Notes: generated by a model not told the origin, from the sequence alone. Positions 22,021-31,379 are shown, counted from the stretch's first letter. The stretch is 64,000 nt of DNA from Amycolatopsis umgeniensis (GCF_014205155.1 NZ_JACHMX010000001.1:7564001-7628000); one strand, 5' to 3'. Program-made: numbers and translations.

Positions 22021-23928
22021 GTGCGATGGGATGGACAGCGGGCGGACGGCGGCGAGCCGGTGCTGCCCGGATTGGACGGGCTGCGGCGTTCGGTGCGCGC
22101 GCCCGAGTTCGGCGGCGTCACCTTTCACGAGGTGCACGCCAAATCCGTGCTGAACAAGGTGCCGGAGGGCTCCGGTGTGCCGTTCGGCTGGACGGTGAAC
22201 CCGTACCGCGGCTGCTCGCACGCGTGCACGTACTGCCTCGAAGGCGGGACGCCGGTCCTGATGGCCGACGGCCGGACGAAACCGTTGGCGGACCTGGTTC
22301 CCGGCGACACGATCTACGGGACGCGCGGGCGCGGCGCCGGACGGCGCCTGGTGCCGACGGAGGTGCTCGCGCACTGGTCGACGCTCAAACCGGCGTACCG
22401 CCTGACCCTCGACGACGGAACGTCCATCGTGGCCAGTGGCGACCACCGGTTCCTCACCGGGCGCGGGTGGAAGCACGTCACGGGCTCCCGCTTCGGCGCG
22501 GCGCAGCGGCCGCATCTGGTCGGGGGCACCGAACTCGTCGGGGTCGGGAAGCTGACCCGAACCCCGGACGACACCATCGGCTACCGCGCCGGGTTCCTGT
22601 GCGGAATGCTGCGGTCCGGGGGATTCTCGGCCGAACAGGCCGCGGCGGACAGGGCGCTCAAGTACTTGCCGGACTTCGGCGCGTCGGTCGGCTTCGTGCA
22701 GGTGCCGTCGTCGCCGGATTCCCACTGGCAGCGGGGTTTCCTGGCCGGGCTGTTCGATCTCGCCGGTAGTTACCGGCACGGCGCGCTGCGCGTCACCCAC
22801 GACGAACAGGACATCGTCTCCACCTTCTGTGCCGCGCTCGACAACTTCGGTTTCCGTTACGTGAAGACCGAAAACGCCAAATTCCGTCCGTTGTGGACGG
22901 TGCAGCTGCTCGGTGGGCCTTCGGAGGAGATGCGTTTCTTCCATCTCGCCGATCCCGCCGTCGGCTGGAAAAGGTCGCTCGACGGTCTCGCCATCGGACG
23001 CACCAGGCGGAAGGTGGCGTCCGTCGAGGCGCTCGGCATCGAGCTGCCGCTGTTCGACATCACCACCGGCACCGGCGACTTCATCGCCGACGGCATGGTC
23101 ACGCACAACTGCTTCGCGCGGAACACCCACACGTACCTGGATTTCGACGCCGGACGTGACTTCGACACGCAGGTGATCGTCAAGGTCAACGCGCCCGAAG
23201 TGCTGGCCGCGCAACTGCGCCGGCCGAGCTGGACGCGCGAGCACGTCGCGATGGGCACGAACACCGATCCCTATCAGCGCGCCGAAGGCCGGTACGAGCT
23301 GATGCCGCGCATCATCACCGCGCTGGCGGATTCGGGGACGCCACTGTCCATCCTGACCAAGGGGACCGTGCTGGCCAGGGACCTGCCGCTGCTGGAATCG
23401 GTGTCGAAGGACGTGCCCGCCGGGCTGGCGATCTCGCTCGCGCTGCTCGACGAGGATCTGCAACGCCGTCTCGAACCGGGGACGCCGACCCCGAGGGCGA
23501 GGCTCGACCTGATCCGCAAGGCGCGGGACGCGGGCCTCCCGTGTTCGGTGCTGGTCGCCCCGGTGCTGCCGTACCTGACCGACACGGCGGAGGCGCTCGA
23601 CGCCTTGTTCGCGCGGCTGGCCGAGGCGGGCGCCACACGCGTCACCGTCCTCCCGTTGCATCTGCGGCCGGGCGCGCGGGAATGGTTCGCGCGCTGGCTC
23701 GGCCGGGAACATCCGGAACTGGTGCCGAAATACCGCGAGCTGTACTCGCGCGGCGCCTATCTCCCGAAGTCCTATCGGGAGCGGTTGGGAACCCGCGTCG
23801 GCCCGTTGCTGCGGCGTCACGGCTTCGGTTCCCGTGCGGACGACGGGGACCGGATGCAGGTGACGATGCCCGTGCAGCGCGCCGCCGAGCCGGTCTTGCC
23901 GCCCGCGGAACAGCTCAAGCTGCTGTGA
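22021..23928 (+). CDS. Rv2578c-family radical SAM protein interrupted by an intein
   Basis: A 635-residue precursor; 343 residues remain after removal of the intein. The host protein matches the actinobacterial Rv2578c family: VRWDGQRADGG at the start, FGGVTFHEVHAKSVLNKVP, then NPYRGCSHACTY before and CFARNTHTYLDFDAG after the insertion, giving the CxxxCxxC that binds a 4Fe-4S cluster and SAM. The rest of the barrel follows (MGTNTDPYQRAEGRYELM, SILTKGT, VLVAPVLPYLTD). The family is distantly like spore photoproduct lyase and its reaction is unknown. Two SOS boxes directly upstream imply a DNA-damage role. GTG 22021 is chosen by similarity to the family start; ATG 22003 lies inside an SOS box. 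Confidence 0.92.
   Translation: MRWDGQRADGGEPVLPGLDGLRRSVRAPEFGGVTFHEVHAKSVLNKVPEGSGVPFGWTVNPYRGCSHACTYCLEGGTPVLMADGRTKPLADLVPGDTIYGTRGRGAGRRLVPTEVLAHWSTLKPAYRLTLDDGTSIVASGDHRFLTGRGWKHVTGSRFGAAQRPHLVGGTELVGVGKLTRTPDDTIGYRAGFLCGMLRSGGFSAEQAAADRALKYLPDFGASVGFVQVPSSPDSHWQRGFLAGLFDLAGSYRHGALRVTHDEQDIVSTFCAALDNFGFRYVKTENAKFRPLWTVQLLGGPSEEMRFFHLADPAVGWKRSLDGLAIGRTRRKVASVEALGIELPLFDITTGTGDFIADGMVTHNCFARNTHTYLDFDAGRDFDTQVIVKVNAPEVLAAQLRRPSWTREHVAMGTNTDPYQRAEGRYELMPRIITALADSGTPLSILTKGTVLARDLPLLESVSKDVPAGLAISLALLDEDLQRRLEPGTPTPRARLDLIRKARDAGLPCSVLVAPVLPYLTDTAEALDALFARLAEAGATRVTVLPLHLRPGAREWFARWLGREHPELVPKYRELYSRGAYLPKSYRERLGTRVGPLLRRHGFGSRADDGDRMQVTMPVQRAAEPVLPPAEQLKLL
22234..23109 (+). other. Intein (292 residues) with degenerate LAGLIDADG endonuclease
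   Basis: In-frame protein-splicing element. Block A is CLEGGTPVLMADG with Cys1; block B reads IVASGDHRFLTGRGW; blocks F and G read LFDITTGTGDFIADGMVTHN with the terminal His-Asn, followed by Cys+1. The insertion lies before the third Cys of the CxxxCxxC motif, so Cys+1 is a cluster ligand once spliced. The middle has two LAGLIDADG-like helices, GFLCGMLRSGG and GFLAGLFDLAGS, in which the catalytic acidic positions are replaced, so the homing endonuclease is probably dead. Block B lacks the usual Thr but keeps the His. Confidence 0.9.
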
Positions 23929-23965
23929 GGCTTGGGTGCCGGTTCGCGGTCAGGGCGAGGGCGTG

Positions 23966-24105
23966 ACTCGCGTGATCAGGGTCCGCACTCGCGTGATCAG
24001 AGACGGGACTCACGTGACTGGAGGCCGCACTCGTGTGTGCGGTCTCTGATCACGTGAGATCCGTGCCCAATCACACGAGTCCCGTCTCTGATCACGCGAG
24101 TGCGG
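23966..24105. repeat. ACTCRCGTGATC repeat array with 29-bp inverted ends
   Basis: Four direct units of 21-22 bases (starting about 23966, 23986, 24008, 24029), each ACTC(G/A)(C/T)GTG-type, are followed by the same units in reverse. The outer inverted arms 23983-24011 and 24077-24105 are perfect over 29 bp (core ACTCGCGTGATCAGAGACGG). The array can form a large cruciform. It follows the stop of the radical SAM gene by 37 bases. Same family as the array at 1633-1719. It is not a CRISPR: units are contiguous without spacers. Confidence 0.85.
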
Positions 24106-24133
24106 TGCCGAGCCACTCCGGCCTGGCTCAAGA

Positions 24134-24178
24134 CTCGTGAGTGGAAAGTGACGTTCTCACGCGATTTGCCACTCACGA
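24134..24178. repeat. Hairpin with GTGAGTGG/CCACTCAC arms
   Basis: CTCGTGAGTGG (24134-24144) and CCACTCACGA (24169-24178) form an inverted repeat around a 24-base loop that has its own weak GTGA/TCAC pairing. It lies just beyond the 23966-24105 array, so this intergenic stretch holds two different palindrome types. From 24179 to the next gene (24377) nothing else was recognised except a ribosome site GAGGAGG. Confidence 0.65.
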
Positions 24179-24377
24179 ACGAGACCTCACGCCTCACTTT
24201 TGCCTCATCCGGTCGAAAGATCGACTCTTTTCGCGCAACACCGGAAAACGTCTTCCCGGTATGCGGCCCTTAATGTGAATCTTCTTACCCCGCAACGGAT
24301 ACGGCCGTTCGGCTTAGTCACTTGGCGGAAATCCTTTTCGTGCTTAATCTCGAAGGGACGAAGGCGAGGAGGTGCCT

Positions 24378-24959
24378 GTGACCACCCGAACGGATCGCAC
24401 CGCCGCTGTCCGCATCGCCTGGGCCGCGACCAAGCTGACCAGAGCGGGCAGACACCCCATCGCCATCGGAAGACTCGCCGCCACCGTCGGCATGGATCCC
24501 GCCGAGGCCCACCGCCTGATGGACTTGATGGGCTACGTCATCCGCGACGGCCTGGTGGTGATGGACCGCGGCTCCCGGCCCGGCCCCGCCGACCGGACGG
24601 GCTCCGACCGCTACCGGGTGGACCTGTTCCTGCTGGCCGTCGCCACCGGCGAACCCGTGCACGCGGATTCGGTCTGCCCGGCGACAGGGGCACGCGTCCG
24701 CGTCCACTTCACCCGCGAAAGGGTGCTGAGCGTCGACCCGCCGCACGCCGTCGTCGCCGCGTCGCGCCTGTCCGATATCGACCTCACCCACGGCCAGGAC
24801 TACGTCGAGGCGCTGGTCTGCACCCAGTTCTTCGCTTCGAAGGAGGCGGCCGCGGGCTGGCTGCTGGAGAACATCGACGGCCGGGTCCTGTCCGTGCCCG
24901 ACTATCTGGCGCACACCCGGCGGATGGCCGCGGCGCTGGAGGCCTGGCCGACGATCTGA
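24378..24959 (+). CDS. MerB-like (alkylmercury lyase family) protein lacking key catalytic residues
   Basis: A 193-residue protein with an N-terminal winged-helix-like region (TAAVRIAWAATKLTRAG, GMDPAEAHRLMDLMGYVI) and a MerB-like C-terminal half: DSVCPATGARVRVHFT, then YVEALVCTQFFASKEAAAGW and VLSVPDYLAHTRRMAAAL. In MerB three residues cleave the C-Hg bond (Cys96, Asp99, Cys159). The second catalytic Cys position (ALVC) is kept, but the Cys/Asp of the YCAFD-type segment is replaced by DLFLLAVA, so mercury-lyase activity is unlikely. No mer genes are nearby. GTG 24378, five bases after GGAGG, is preferred over GTG 24372. Confidence 0.72.
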   Translation: MTTRTDRTAAVRIAWAATKLTRAGRHPIAIGRLAATVGMDPAEAHRLMDLMGYVIRDGLVVMDRGSRPGPADRTGSDRYRVDLFLLAVATGEPVHADSVCPATGARVRVHFTRERVLSVDPPHAVVAASRLSDIDLTHGQDYVEALVCTQFFASKEAAAGWLLENIDGRVLSVPDYLAHTRRMAAALEAWPTI

Positions 24960-25076
24960 GAACACCTGGTCGCGAGGCATCCGGGACGGTTCGTTAGCCT
25001 TTGACGTCGGCGCAGAGCAGTCGAACCGCAGCGCCGTCGAATCGCAGAATCGTGATGCCGAAGGAGAGCACCCGCA

Positions 25077-26849
25077 GTGCTTCGCACCCACAAAGCCGGC
25101 ACCTTGCGTGCCGAGCACGCCGGTCAGACGGTCACCCTCACCGGATGGGTGGCTCGGCGGCGCGATCACGGCGGCGTCATCTTCATCGATCTGCGCGACG
25201 CCAGCGGCGTGAGCCAGGTCGTCTTCCGCGAGGGCGAGATGGCCGAGCGCGCGCACCAGCTGCGGTCGGAGTACTGCCTCCGCATCGTCGGCGAGGTCTC
25301 GAAGCGCCCCGAAGGCAACGCCAACGCCGAGATCCCCACCGGCGAGATCGAGGTGCTGGCCACCGAGCTCGAGGTGTTGTCCGAGGCCGCCGTGCTGCCG
25401 TTCCCGATCGACGACCGGGTCGACGTCGGCGAAGAGACGCGCCTCAAGCACCGCTACCTCGACCTGCGCCGCAGCGGCCCCGCGGCCGCGATGCGCCTGC
25501 GCAGCGAGGTCAACCGGGCCGCCCGCGAGGTGCTGCACGCGCAGGAATTCGTCGAGGTCGAGACCCCGACCATGACCCGCTCCACCCCCGAGGGCGCCCG
25601 CGACTTCGTGGTCCCGGCCCGCCTCAAGCCCGGCTCCTGGTACGCGCTCCCGCAGTCGCCGCAGCTGTTCAAGCAGCTGCTCATGGTCGGCGGGCTCGAG
25701 CGGTACTACCAGATCGCGCGCTGCTATCGGGACGAGGACTTCCGCGCCGACCGGCAGCCGGAGTTCACCCAGCTCGACATCGAGATGAGCTTCGTCGAGC
25801 AGGACGACGTCATCGCCCTCGGCGAGGACATCGTGACCGCGCTGTGGAAGCTGATCGGCGCCGAGATCCCCCGGCCGTTCCAGCGCATCACCTACGCCGA
25901 GGCGATGGAGAAGTACGGCTCGGACAAGCCGGACCTGCGCTTCGACCTCGAGCTCACCGACATGACGGCGTTCTTCGCCGACACCCCGTTCCGCGTGTTC
26001 CAGGCGCCCTACGTCGGCGCCGTCGTGATGGCGGGCGGGGCCGACCAGCCGCGCCGCACCCTCGACGCCTGGCAGGACTTCGCCAAGCAGCGCGGGCACC
26101 GCGGTCTCGCGTACATCCTGGTCAACGAGGACGGCACGCTCGGCGGGCCGGTCGCGAAGAACCTGTCGGAGAAGGAGCGCGAGACTGTCGCGGAAGCCGT
26201 CGGCGCCAAGCCCGGCGACTGCGTCTTCTTCGCCGCGGGCAAGCCCGCCGACGCGCGTTCGCTGCTCGGCGCGACCCGCCTGGAGATCGGCGGCCGCCTC
26301 GGCCTGATCGACGAGAACGCCTGGTCGTTCGTGTGGGTCGTCGACTTCCCGATGTTCATCTCGGCCGACGAGTCCGACGACGTCGCCGTCGGCGGCGGCA
26401 AGTGGAAGGCGCTGCACCACGCCTTCACCTCGCCGACCCCGGAGTGGATCGGCAAACTCGCCGACGACCCCGGCAACGCGCTGGCCTACGCCTACGACAT
26501 CGTCTGCAACGGCAACGAGATCGGCGGCGGCTCGATCCGTATCCACCAGCAGGAACTGCAGAAGCAGGTCTTCGAGCTGATGGGCCTCGGCGAGGAGGAG
26601 GCGCAGGAGAAGTTCGGCTTCCTGCTCGACGCCTTCGCGTTCGGCCCGCCGCCGCACGGCGGCATCGCGTTCGGCTGGGACCGGATCGTCATGCTGCTGG
26701 CCAAGGCCGATTCGTTGCGTGACGTGATCGCGTTCCCGAAGACCGGTGGCGGGTTCGACCCGCTGACCGCGGCCCCGGCGCCGATCACGCCGGAGCAGCG
26801 CAAGGAGGCGGGCATCGACGCCAAGCCCGCGCCGCCCGCTCAGAACTGA
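25077..26849 (+). CDS. aspS: Aspartyl-tRNA synthetase
   Basis: Charges tRNA-Asp, and in many actinobacteria without AsnRS also tRNA-Asn. The 590-residue bacterial-type class II enzyme has the N-terminal OB fold ([20 protein letters not shown]), motif 1 in the region [20 protein letters not shown], motif 2 [20 protein letters not shown] with the class II Arg, the bacterial GAD insertion (about residues 290-400), and motif 3 [23 protein letters not shown] 25077 follows a GAAGGAGAG ribosome site. The DUF389 gene starts on the last base of its stop codon. Confidence 0.97.
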   Translation: MLRTHKAGTLRAEHAGQTVTLTGWVARRRDHGGVIFIDLRDASGVSQVVFREGEMAERAHQLRSEYCLRIVGEVSKRPEGNANAEIPTGEIEVLATELEVLSEAAVLPFPIDDRVDVGEETRLKHRYLDLRRSGPAAAMRLRSEVNRAAREVLHAQEFVEVETPTMTRSTPEGARDFVVPARLKPGSWYALPQSPQLFKQLLMVGGLERYYQIARCYRDEDFRADRQPEFTQLDIEMSFVEQDDVIALGEDIVTALWKLIGAEIPRPFQRITYAEAMEKYGSDKPDLRFDLELTDMTAFFADTPFRVFQAPYVGAVVMAGGADQPRRTLDAWQDFAKQRGHRGLAYILVNEDGTLGGPVAKNLSEKERETVAEAVGAKPGDCVFFAAGKPADARSLLGATRLEIGGRLGLIDENAWSFVWVVDFPMFISADESDDVAVGGGKWKALHHAFTSPTPEWIGKLADDPGNALAYAYDIVCNGNEIGGGSIRIHQQELQKQVFELMGLGEEEAQEKFGFLLDAFAFGPPPHGGIAFGWDRIVMLLAKADSLRDVIAFPKTGGGFDPLTAAPAPITPEQRKEAGIDAKPAPPAQN

Positions 26850-27790
26850 TGCTCCATCTCAGGGCCGTGTGCCCGCCGGACCGGACCGAAGAAGCGATCC
26901 GGATCCTGCGGGCACACTCCGGGACCGCGCATCTCGTCTTGCATCGCGGGGTGGCGGTCTCGCCCGAGGGTGACCTGATCGAGGCCGACGTCGCCCGCGA
27001 GGCCGCCGACGAGATCATCGAGTCGCTGTGCGGGCTCGGTCTCGACCACACCGGCGGCATCACCCTGGAAGCGCTCGACACAGCGGTGTCCGACGCCGCG
27101 GACAAGGCCGAGGAGGCCGCGCCGGGTGAGGCCGCGGACGCGGTGGTGTGGCAGGAACTCGTCGGCCGCTCCGGTGAGGAGTCCCGGCTCACCTGGACGT
27201 TTCAGGCGTTCCTGACCATCGCTTGCCTGCTGGCGTCGGTCGGCGTGATCACGAACTCGTCGGTCACCATCGTCGGCGCGATGGTGGTGGGGCCGGAGTT
27301 CGGCCCGCTCGCGGCCATCGCGGTCGGGCTGGTGCTGCGCCGCGGCGATCTCGTCCGGCAGGGCGGGGTCGCGCTGCTCGGCGGCTTCCCGATCGCCATG
27401 GTGATCACGCTGGGTGTGGTGCTGGTGGGCAACGCCACCGGCGTGCTCGAAGTCAGCAAGCTCGCGGAGAACCACGAGGTGGATTTCGTTTACCAGGTGG
27501 GAATCGCGTCGCTGATCGTCGCACTGCTCGCCGGTGCGGCGGGAATGCTTTCCATGACCTCGGCCAAATCCGCCGCGCTCGTGGGTGTGTTCATCTCGGT
27601 GACCACGGTGCCGGCGGCCGGGTACGCGGTGGTCGCCGGGATTGCCGGTCAGTGGGACCGGTGTCTTTATTCGGCCGGTCAGCTGCTGGTCAATCTCATC
27701 GGAATCGTTGCAGCTGCGGCCATTGTGCTGATGTTTCGCCGTCGTGGGCAACGATCGAGGGTAACGGAACGTCCGCTTTCACGCGGATGA
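26849..27790 (+). CDS. DUF389 membrane protein
   Basis: A 313-residue protein: an N-terminal soluble domain of about 110 residues ([17 protein letters not shown], charged helical region), then six hydrophobic helices starting at TWTFQAFLTIACLLAS, including the family hallmark ITNSSVTIVGAMVVGPEFGP. DUF389 proteins are conserved, with unknown function, sometimes linked to magnesium or hydrophobic-compound transport. Start codon overlaps the aspS stop (TGATG), so it is translationally coupled to aspS, an unexpected pairing. The C-terminus is basic (FRRRGQRSRV). Confidence 0.9.
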   Translation: MLHLRAVCPPDRTEEAIRILRAHSGTAHLVLHRGVAVSPEGDLIEADVAREAADEIIESLCGLGLDHTGGITLEALDTAVSDAADKAEEAAPGEAADAVVWQELVGRSGEESRLTWTFQAFLTIACLLASVGVITNSSVTIVGAMVVGPEFGPLAAIAVGLVLRRGDLVRQGGVALLGGFPIAMVITLGVVLVGNATGVLEVSKLAENHEVDFVYQVGIASLIVALLAGAAGMLSMTSAKSAALVGVFISVTTVPAAGYAVVAGIAGQWDRCLYSAGQLLVNLIGIVAAAAIVLMFRRRGQRSRVTERPLSRG

Positions 27791-27869
27791 GTCCCAGATC
27801 GCGCCAGTGCGCGCGTTTGCCCGGATCTCAGTGGTCATGGTTGCTCAGTCACGAGTAGGGTCGGTGGTA

Positions 27870-29057
27870 ATGACAGTCGATACCTCCTCTGCCGACGATT
27901 CGACCGTCGGAGCTGGAGCCGAAACCCTCGCCGTCGCAGCGGCAGTCGCTGCGGGCGAGTCGGTCCTATCGCGCCGCTTCGGCAGCGCGATCACGCTCGT
28001 CGCCCCGGAAGACCTCGCCGGCAGTGGCCCGGCGACAGTCGTCCGGGCGAGGGTGGCGTCGTCGCCGTTCGCGCTGCCACGCACCCTGGTCATCAAGCAC
28101 TACCCCGATCCACCCGAACCGGGGCGGCCCGATCCGTTCGCGCAGGAGGCGGTCAGTTACCAGCTGTTCACCGCGCTCGCGCCGGAAGACCGGATGTGCC
28201 CGGAACTGCTGGCGCACGACGGCCGGTACCGGGTCCTGGTGATCGAGGACCTCGGCGGCGTCCCGACGCTGCACGACAAGCTCCACGCCCGTGACGCGCG
28301 GGGAGCCGAACGCGCGCTGCTGTCCTGGGCCCGGTCGCTGGGCAGGCTGCACGCGAGCACCGCGAGCCGCGAGCCCGATTTCAACGCGCTCCTGCGCCGT
28401 CTGGGCGGCCCGGTCAAGAACGAGGACGCGCCGCTTCCCGCCGTCTGCGCGCAACTGCCGGGGCTGCTGGAGGAACTGCTCGACGTCGAGACGCCGGAGC
28501 CCGTGCAACGGCGGGTCATGGAGGTCGCCGAGCGGGCGGGCGCGCCGTCGTACCGCGCGTTCAGCCCGGTCGATCTCAGCCCGGACAACAACCTCGTGAC
28601 CAGCGGCGGAGTGCGGTTCCTCGACTTCGAACGCGGCCGCGTGCGCAGCACCCTGATGGACGCCGCGTACCTGCGGTTGCCGTTCGCGTCGAACGCGGAC
28701 GCGCTGGCGCTGCCGCCGGGGATGAGCGAGGCGATGATCGCGGCCTGGCGGGCCGAGGTGGTCTCGGTCTGGCCCGGGCTCGCGGACGAGGAGGCGTTGG
28801 CCGAACATCTGATGGACGGTCAGCTGCTCCTGCTGTGGATCATCACCTGGGAGATCCTGCCCGAGCTCGACCTGGACAGGCACGCCACGCCGATCAGCCG
28901 GGAGGCCGCGCTGGTGACCTGGTGGCGGGAGCTGGCCAAACACTCGCTGCGCGCCCGCCTGACGGACATCTCCGAGCACGCCACCCGGGTCGCCGCGGCG
29001 CTCGGTGCCCGGCTGGGGCCGCACGCGGATCTCGCCTTCTATCCCGCTTTCCGGTAG
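27870..29057 (+). CDS. Aminoglycoside-phosphotransferase-fold kinase-like protein
   Basis: A 395-residue APH-fold protein. ATP-site segments: LPRTLVIKHYPDPPE with the nucleotide Lys near residue 76, RYRVLVIEDLGGVPTLHD as hinge, the catalytic loop AFSPVDLSPDNNLVTSGG near 235 with the Asp and Asn of HGDxxxxN but Pro-Val in place of His-Gly, and the metal motif RFLDFERGR near 252. The substrate is unknown; resistance cannot be claimed. ATG 27870 follows a TCGGTGGTA context; a longer frame to 27807 is open but reads as non-conserved. Eighty non-coding bases separate it from the DUF389 gene. Confidence 0.82.
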   Translation: MTVDTSSADDSTVGAGAETLAVAAAVAAGESVLSRRFGSAITLVAPEDLAGSGPATVVRARVASSPFALPRTLVIKHYPDPPEPGRPDPFAQEAVSYQLFTALAPEDRMCPELLAHDGRYRVLVIEDLGGVPTLHDKLHARDARGAERALLSWARSLGRLHASTASREPDFNALLRRLGGPVKNEDAPLPAVCAQLPGLLEELLDVETPEPVQRRVMEVAERAGAPSYRAFSPVDLSPDNNLVTSGGVRFLDFERGRVRSTLMDAAYLRLPFASNADALALPPGMSEAMIAAWRAEVVSVWPGLADEEALAEHLMDGQLLLLWIITWEILPELDLDRHATPISREAALVTWWRELAKHSLRARLTDISEHATRVAAALGARLGPHADLAFYPAFR

Positions 29058-29119
29058 TTTTCGCTCGCCTGTCCTCACCGCGTTACCCAGGCATCACCGC
29101 AGGTAAGTCTGCGTGGCCG

Positions 29120-29968
29120 ATGGTGTCTACCGTGACCGTGATCAGTGTCGAAGTCACTCCGAGTCCCGAACCCCTCCTCCCACCGGCCCCGGCCGTACCC
29201 CGGTCCGCTCGCAGAATGGTCGTTCTCGGCGATTCCACGGCCGTGGGCCTGGGTGACCCGTTGCCGGCCCGAGGCGGCTGGCGCGGGGTCGGCCCGCTCG
29301 TCGCCGAGGCGCTGGGCGTCGAACCGGACGGCTACCTGAACCCGTCGTTCACCGGCGCGCGCATGGGGTGCGTGCTGACGAAGCAGCTTCCCGCGGCCGT
29401 GGCGCACCGGCCGGACGTCGCGCTGGTGGTGGCGGGGATGAACGACACGCTGAGGCCCGATTTCAGCGCCGAGCGGATCGCCGCGGACCTCACCGAGGTG
29501 ATCCGCTCGCTGGCCGCCGTCGGCACCACCGTGGTGCCGGTGCGCTACCACGACCACGGCAAGGTGTTCCGCCTCCCGCAGTCGCTGCGGCGGGCACTGA
29601 GCGAGCGGGTGGCCGAACTGAACGCCGCCATCGCCGGTGTCGTCGAGCGCGAGGGTGTGCCGTGTCTCGATCTCGAACTGCTGCCCGGCGCCTACGACCT
29701 CACCGCGTGGAGCGTCGACCGGCTGCATCCGTCGGAACTCGGGCACCGGATGCTGGCGACCGGGTTCACCGAGCGGCTCGCCGAGGCCGGGTTCGCGGTA
29801 CCGCGTCCGGTCAGTCTGACCTGCTCGGGAGGGGTGGAGCCGAGTGCCGCCGGGCACTTCGGCTGGCTGGTGCTGAAGGGGGTGCCGTGGGTGTGGCGGC
29901 GGGGCCGTGAGTTCGCGCCGTACGCGGCCGTGATCATGTGGCATTCGTTCCGGGAGCGGCTGCGCTGA
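29120..29968 (+). CDS. SGNH/GDSL hydrolase family protein
   Basis: A 282-residue esterase-like enzyme. Catalytic blocks: block [16 protein letters not shown] (nucleophile Ser near residue 40), block II-type Gly region [13 protein letters not shown], block [16 protein letters not shown] (oxyanion Asn), block [16 protein letters not shown] with the Asp-x-x-His pair. The N-terminal 30 residues are Pro-rich and not a convincing signal peptide, so the location is probably cytosolic. The C-terminal region ends with basic amphipathic [11 protein letters not shown]. The start may alternatively be GTG 29123 or 29132. The substrate is unknown. Confidence 0.87.
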   Translation: MVSTVTVISVEVTPSPEPLLPPAPAVPRSARRMVVLGDSTAVGLGDPLPARGGWRGVGPLVAEALGVEPDGYLNPSFTGARMGCVLTKQLPAAVAHRPDVALVVAGMNDTLRPDFSAERIAADLTEVIRSLAAVGTTVVPVRYHDHGKVFRLPQSLRRALSERVAELNAAIAGVVEREGVPCLDLELLPGAYDLTAWSVDRLHPSELGHRMLATGFTERLAEAGFAVPRPVSLTCSGGVEPSAAGHFGWLVLKGVPWVWRRGREFAPYAAVIMWHSFRERLR

Positions 29969-30011
29969 CCTGTGCCCGGAACCGTCGGTGGCAACGGCTA
30001 CCGTCGACACC

Positions 30012-31379
30012 GTGGCACAGGACGAACTCTTCACCGTGAACCCCGACCTCGGGCCTCCTCCGGAGGAGGCCGAGCCGAGGGAGGTCGCCGTACCGGCAGG
30101 CTCGCCGCTGGCGGTGCGGATGCGGCCGCGGTCGCTCGGCGAGGTCGTCGGCCAGCAGCACCTGCTGCGCGAGGGTGCGCCGCTGCGGCGGCTCGTCGAA
30201 GGCGCGGCTCCCGCGTCGGTGCTGCTCTACGGCCCGCCGGGGACGGGCAAGACCACGCTGGCGAACCTCGTCTCGGCCGCCACAGGGCGCCGGTTCGTGG
30301 CGATGTCGGCGCTGTCGGCCGGGGTGAAGGAGGTGCGCGGGGTCATCGAAGAGGCCCGGCGCCGCCGGAACTACAACGCCGAGAACACCGTCTTGTTCAT
30401 CGACGAGGTCCACCGGTTCTCCAAGACACAGCAGGACGCCCTGCTCGGCGCCGTCGAGGACAGGACGGTCCTGCTGGTGGCGGCCACCACGGAGAACCCG
30501 TCGTTCTCCGTCGTCTCGCCGCTGCTCTCGCGGTCGCTGGTGCTGCAGCTGCGGCCGCTGACCGACGAGGACATCGTCGCCCTGATCGACCGCGCGCTGA
30601 CCGACGAACGAGGTCTCGGCGGCGAACTCACGCTGACCGAGGACGCGCGGGCACATCTGGTGCGGCTGGCCTCCGGCGACGCGCGGCGCGCCCTGACCGC
30701 GCTGGAAGCGGCCGCAGACGCGGCGAGCGCGACCGAGGCCAAGACGATCGACCTCGCCATTGTCGAGTCCACAGTGGACAAAGCGGCGGTGCGGTACGAC
30801 CGCGACGGCGATCAGCACTACGACGTCATCAGCGCGTTCATCAAATCGATCCGCGGGTCCGATGTGGACGCCGCGCTGCACTACCTGGCGCGGATGATCG
30901 AGGCGGGGGAGGACCCGCGGTTCCTGGCGCGTCGTCTGGTGGTGCACGCGAGCGAGGACATCGGCATGGCCGACCCGACGGCACTGCAGTCGGCCGTCGC
31001 GGCGGCGCACGCGGTGCAGTTCATCGGGATGCCGGAAGGCCGTCTCGCGCTGGCGCAGGCGACCGTGCACCTGGCGACCGCGCCGAAGTCGAACGCCATC
31101 GTCACCTCGATCGACGCCGCGCTCAGCGACGTCCGGTCCGGGCGGATCGGGACGGTGCCGCCGCATCTGCGGGACGGGCACTACGCGGGGGCGGAGAAGC
31201 TCGGCAACGCGAAGGGCTATCGGTACCCGCCCAACGCGCCGGAAGGTGTTCTGGCGCAGCAGTATCCGCCGGATGAGCTGGTCGGGCGGGACTATTACGA
31301 ACCGACGCAGCGGGGTGCGGAGCGGACTCTGCACGAGCGGGTGCCGAAGCTGCGGCGCACGATCCGGGGTGAGCGTTAG
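30012..31379 (+). CDS. rarA: Replication-associated recombination protein RarA (MgsA)
   Basis: AAA+ ATPase that acts at stalled replication forks, related to clamp-loader and RuvB families. The 455-residue protein has [20 protein letters not shown], Walker [18 protein letters not shown] near residue 78, Walker [20 protein letters not shown] near 130, sensor 1 [11 protein letters not shown] and the C-terminal tetramerisation domain ending [23 protein letters not shown] 30012 (VAQDELF) matches the usual start; GTG 29988 would add eight residues. It contains a GTCCACAGTGGAC palindrome at 30767-30779. It borders the decayed region that follows. Confidence 0.95.
   Translation: MAQDELFTVNPDLGPPPEEAEPREVAVPAGSPLAVRMRPRSLGEVVGQQHLLREGAPLRRLVEGAAPASVLLYGPPGTGKTTLANLVSAATGRRFVAMSALSAGVKEVRGVIEEARRRRNYNAENTVLFIDEVHRFSKTQQDALLGAVEDRTVLLVAATTENPSFSVVSPLLSRSLVLQLRPLTDEDIVALIDRALTDERGLGGELTLTEDARAHLVRLASGDARRALTALEAAADAASATEAKTIDLAIVESTVDKAAVRYDRDGDQHYDVISAFIKSIRGSDVDAALHYLARMIEAGEDPRFLARRLVVHASEDIGMADPTALQSAVAAAHAVQFIGMPEGRLALAQATVHLATAPKSNAIVTSIDAALSDVRSGRIGTVPPHLRDGHYAGAEKLGNAKGYRYPPNAPEGVLAQQYPPDELVGRDYYEPTQRGAERTLHERVPKLRRTIRGER
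30767..30779. repeat. GTCCACWGTGGAC palindrome (copy 1)
   Basis: A 13-bp palindrome inside rarA, read in frame as Ser-Thr-Val-Asp with the rare Thr codon ACA. Two further exact copies are at 41595 and 61467. Confidence 0.7.

Noticed and set aside
20950..23820. Very long minus-strand open frame (956 codons) opposite the sucrase/ferredoxin-like and radical SAM genes
   Set aside because: Its translation is Arg/Gly/Pro-rich without any domain and mirrors two well-supported plus-strand genes; GC-rich third positions create such shadows.
23966..24105. CRISPR array
   Set aside because: Units are contiguous, about 21 bases, partly inverted and have no unique spacers; no cas genes are nearby.
24372..24959. 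Mercury-resistance gene
   Set aside because: Key catalytic residues of MerB are absent and no merA, merR or transporter is adjacent.
24318..26657. Minus-strand open frame of 779 codons opposite aspS
   Set aside because: Antisense shadow of a universally conserved synthetase gene.
27870..29057. Aminoglycoside resistance kinase
   Set aside because: Only the general APH fold is visible, with an altered catalytic loop; resistance function cannot be supported.
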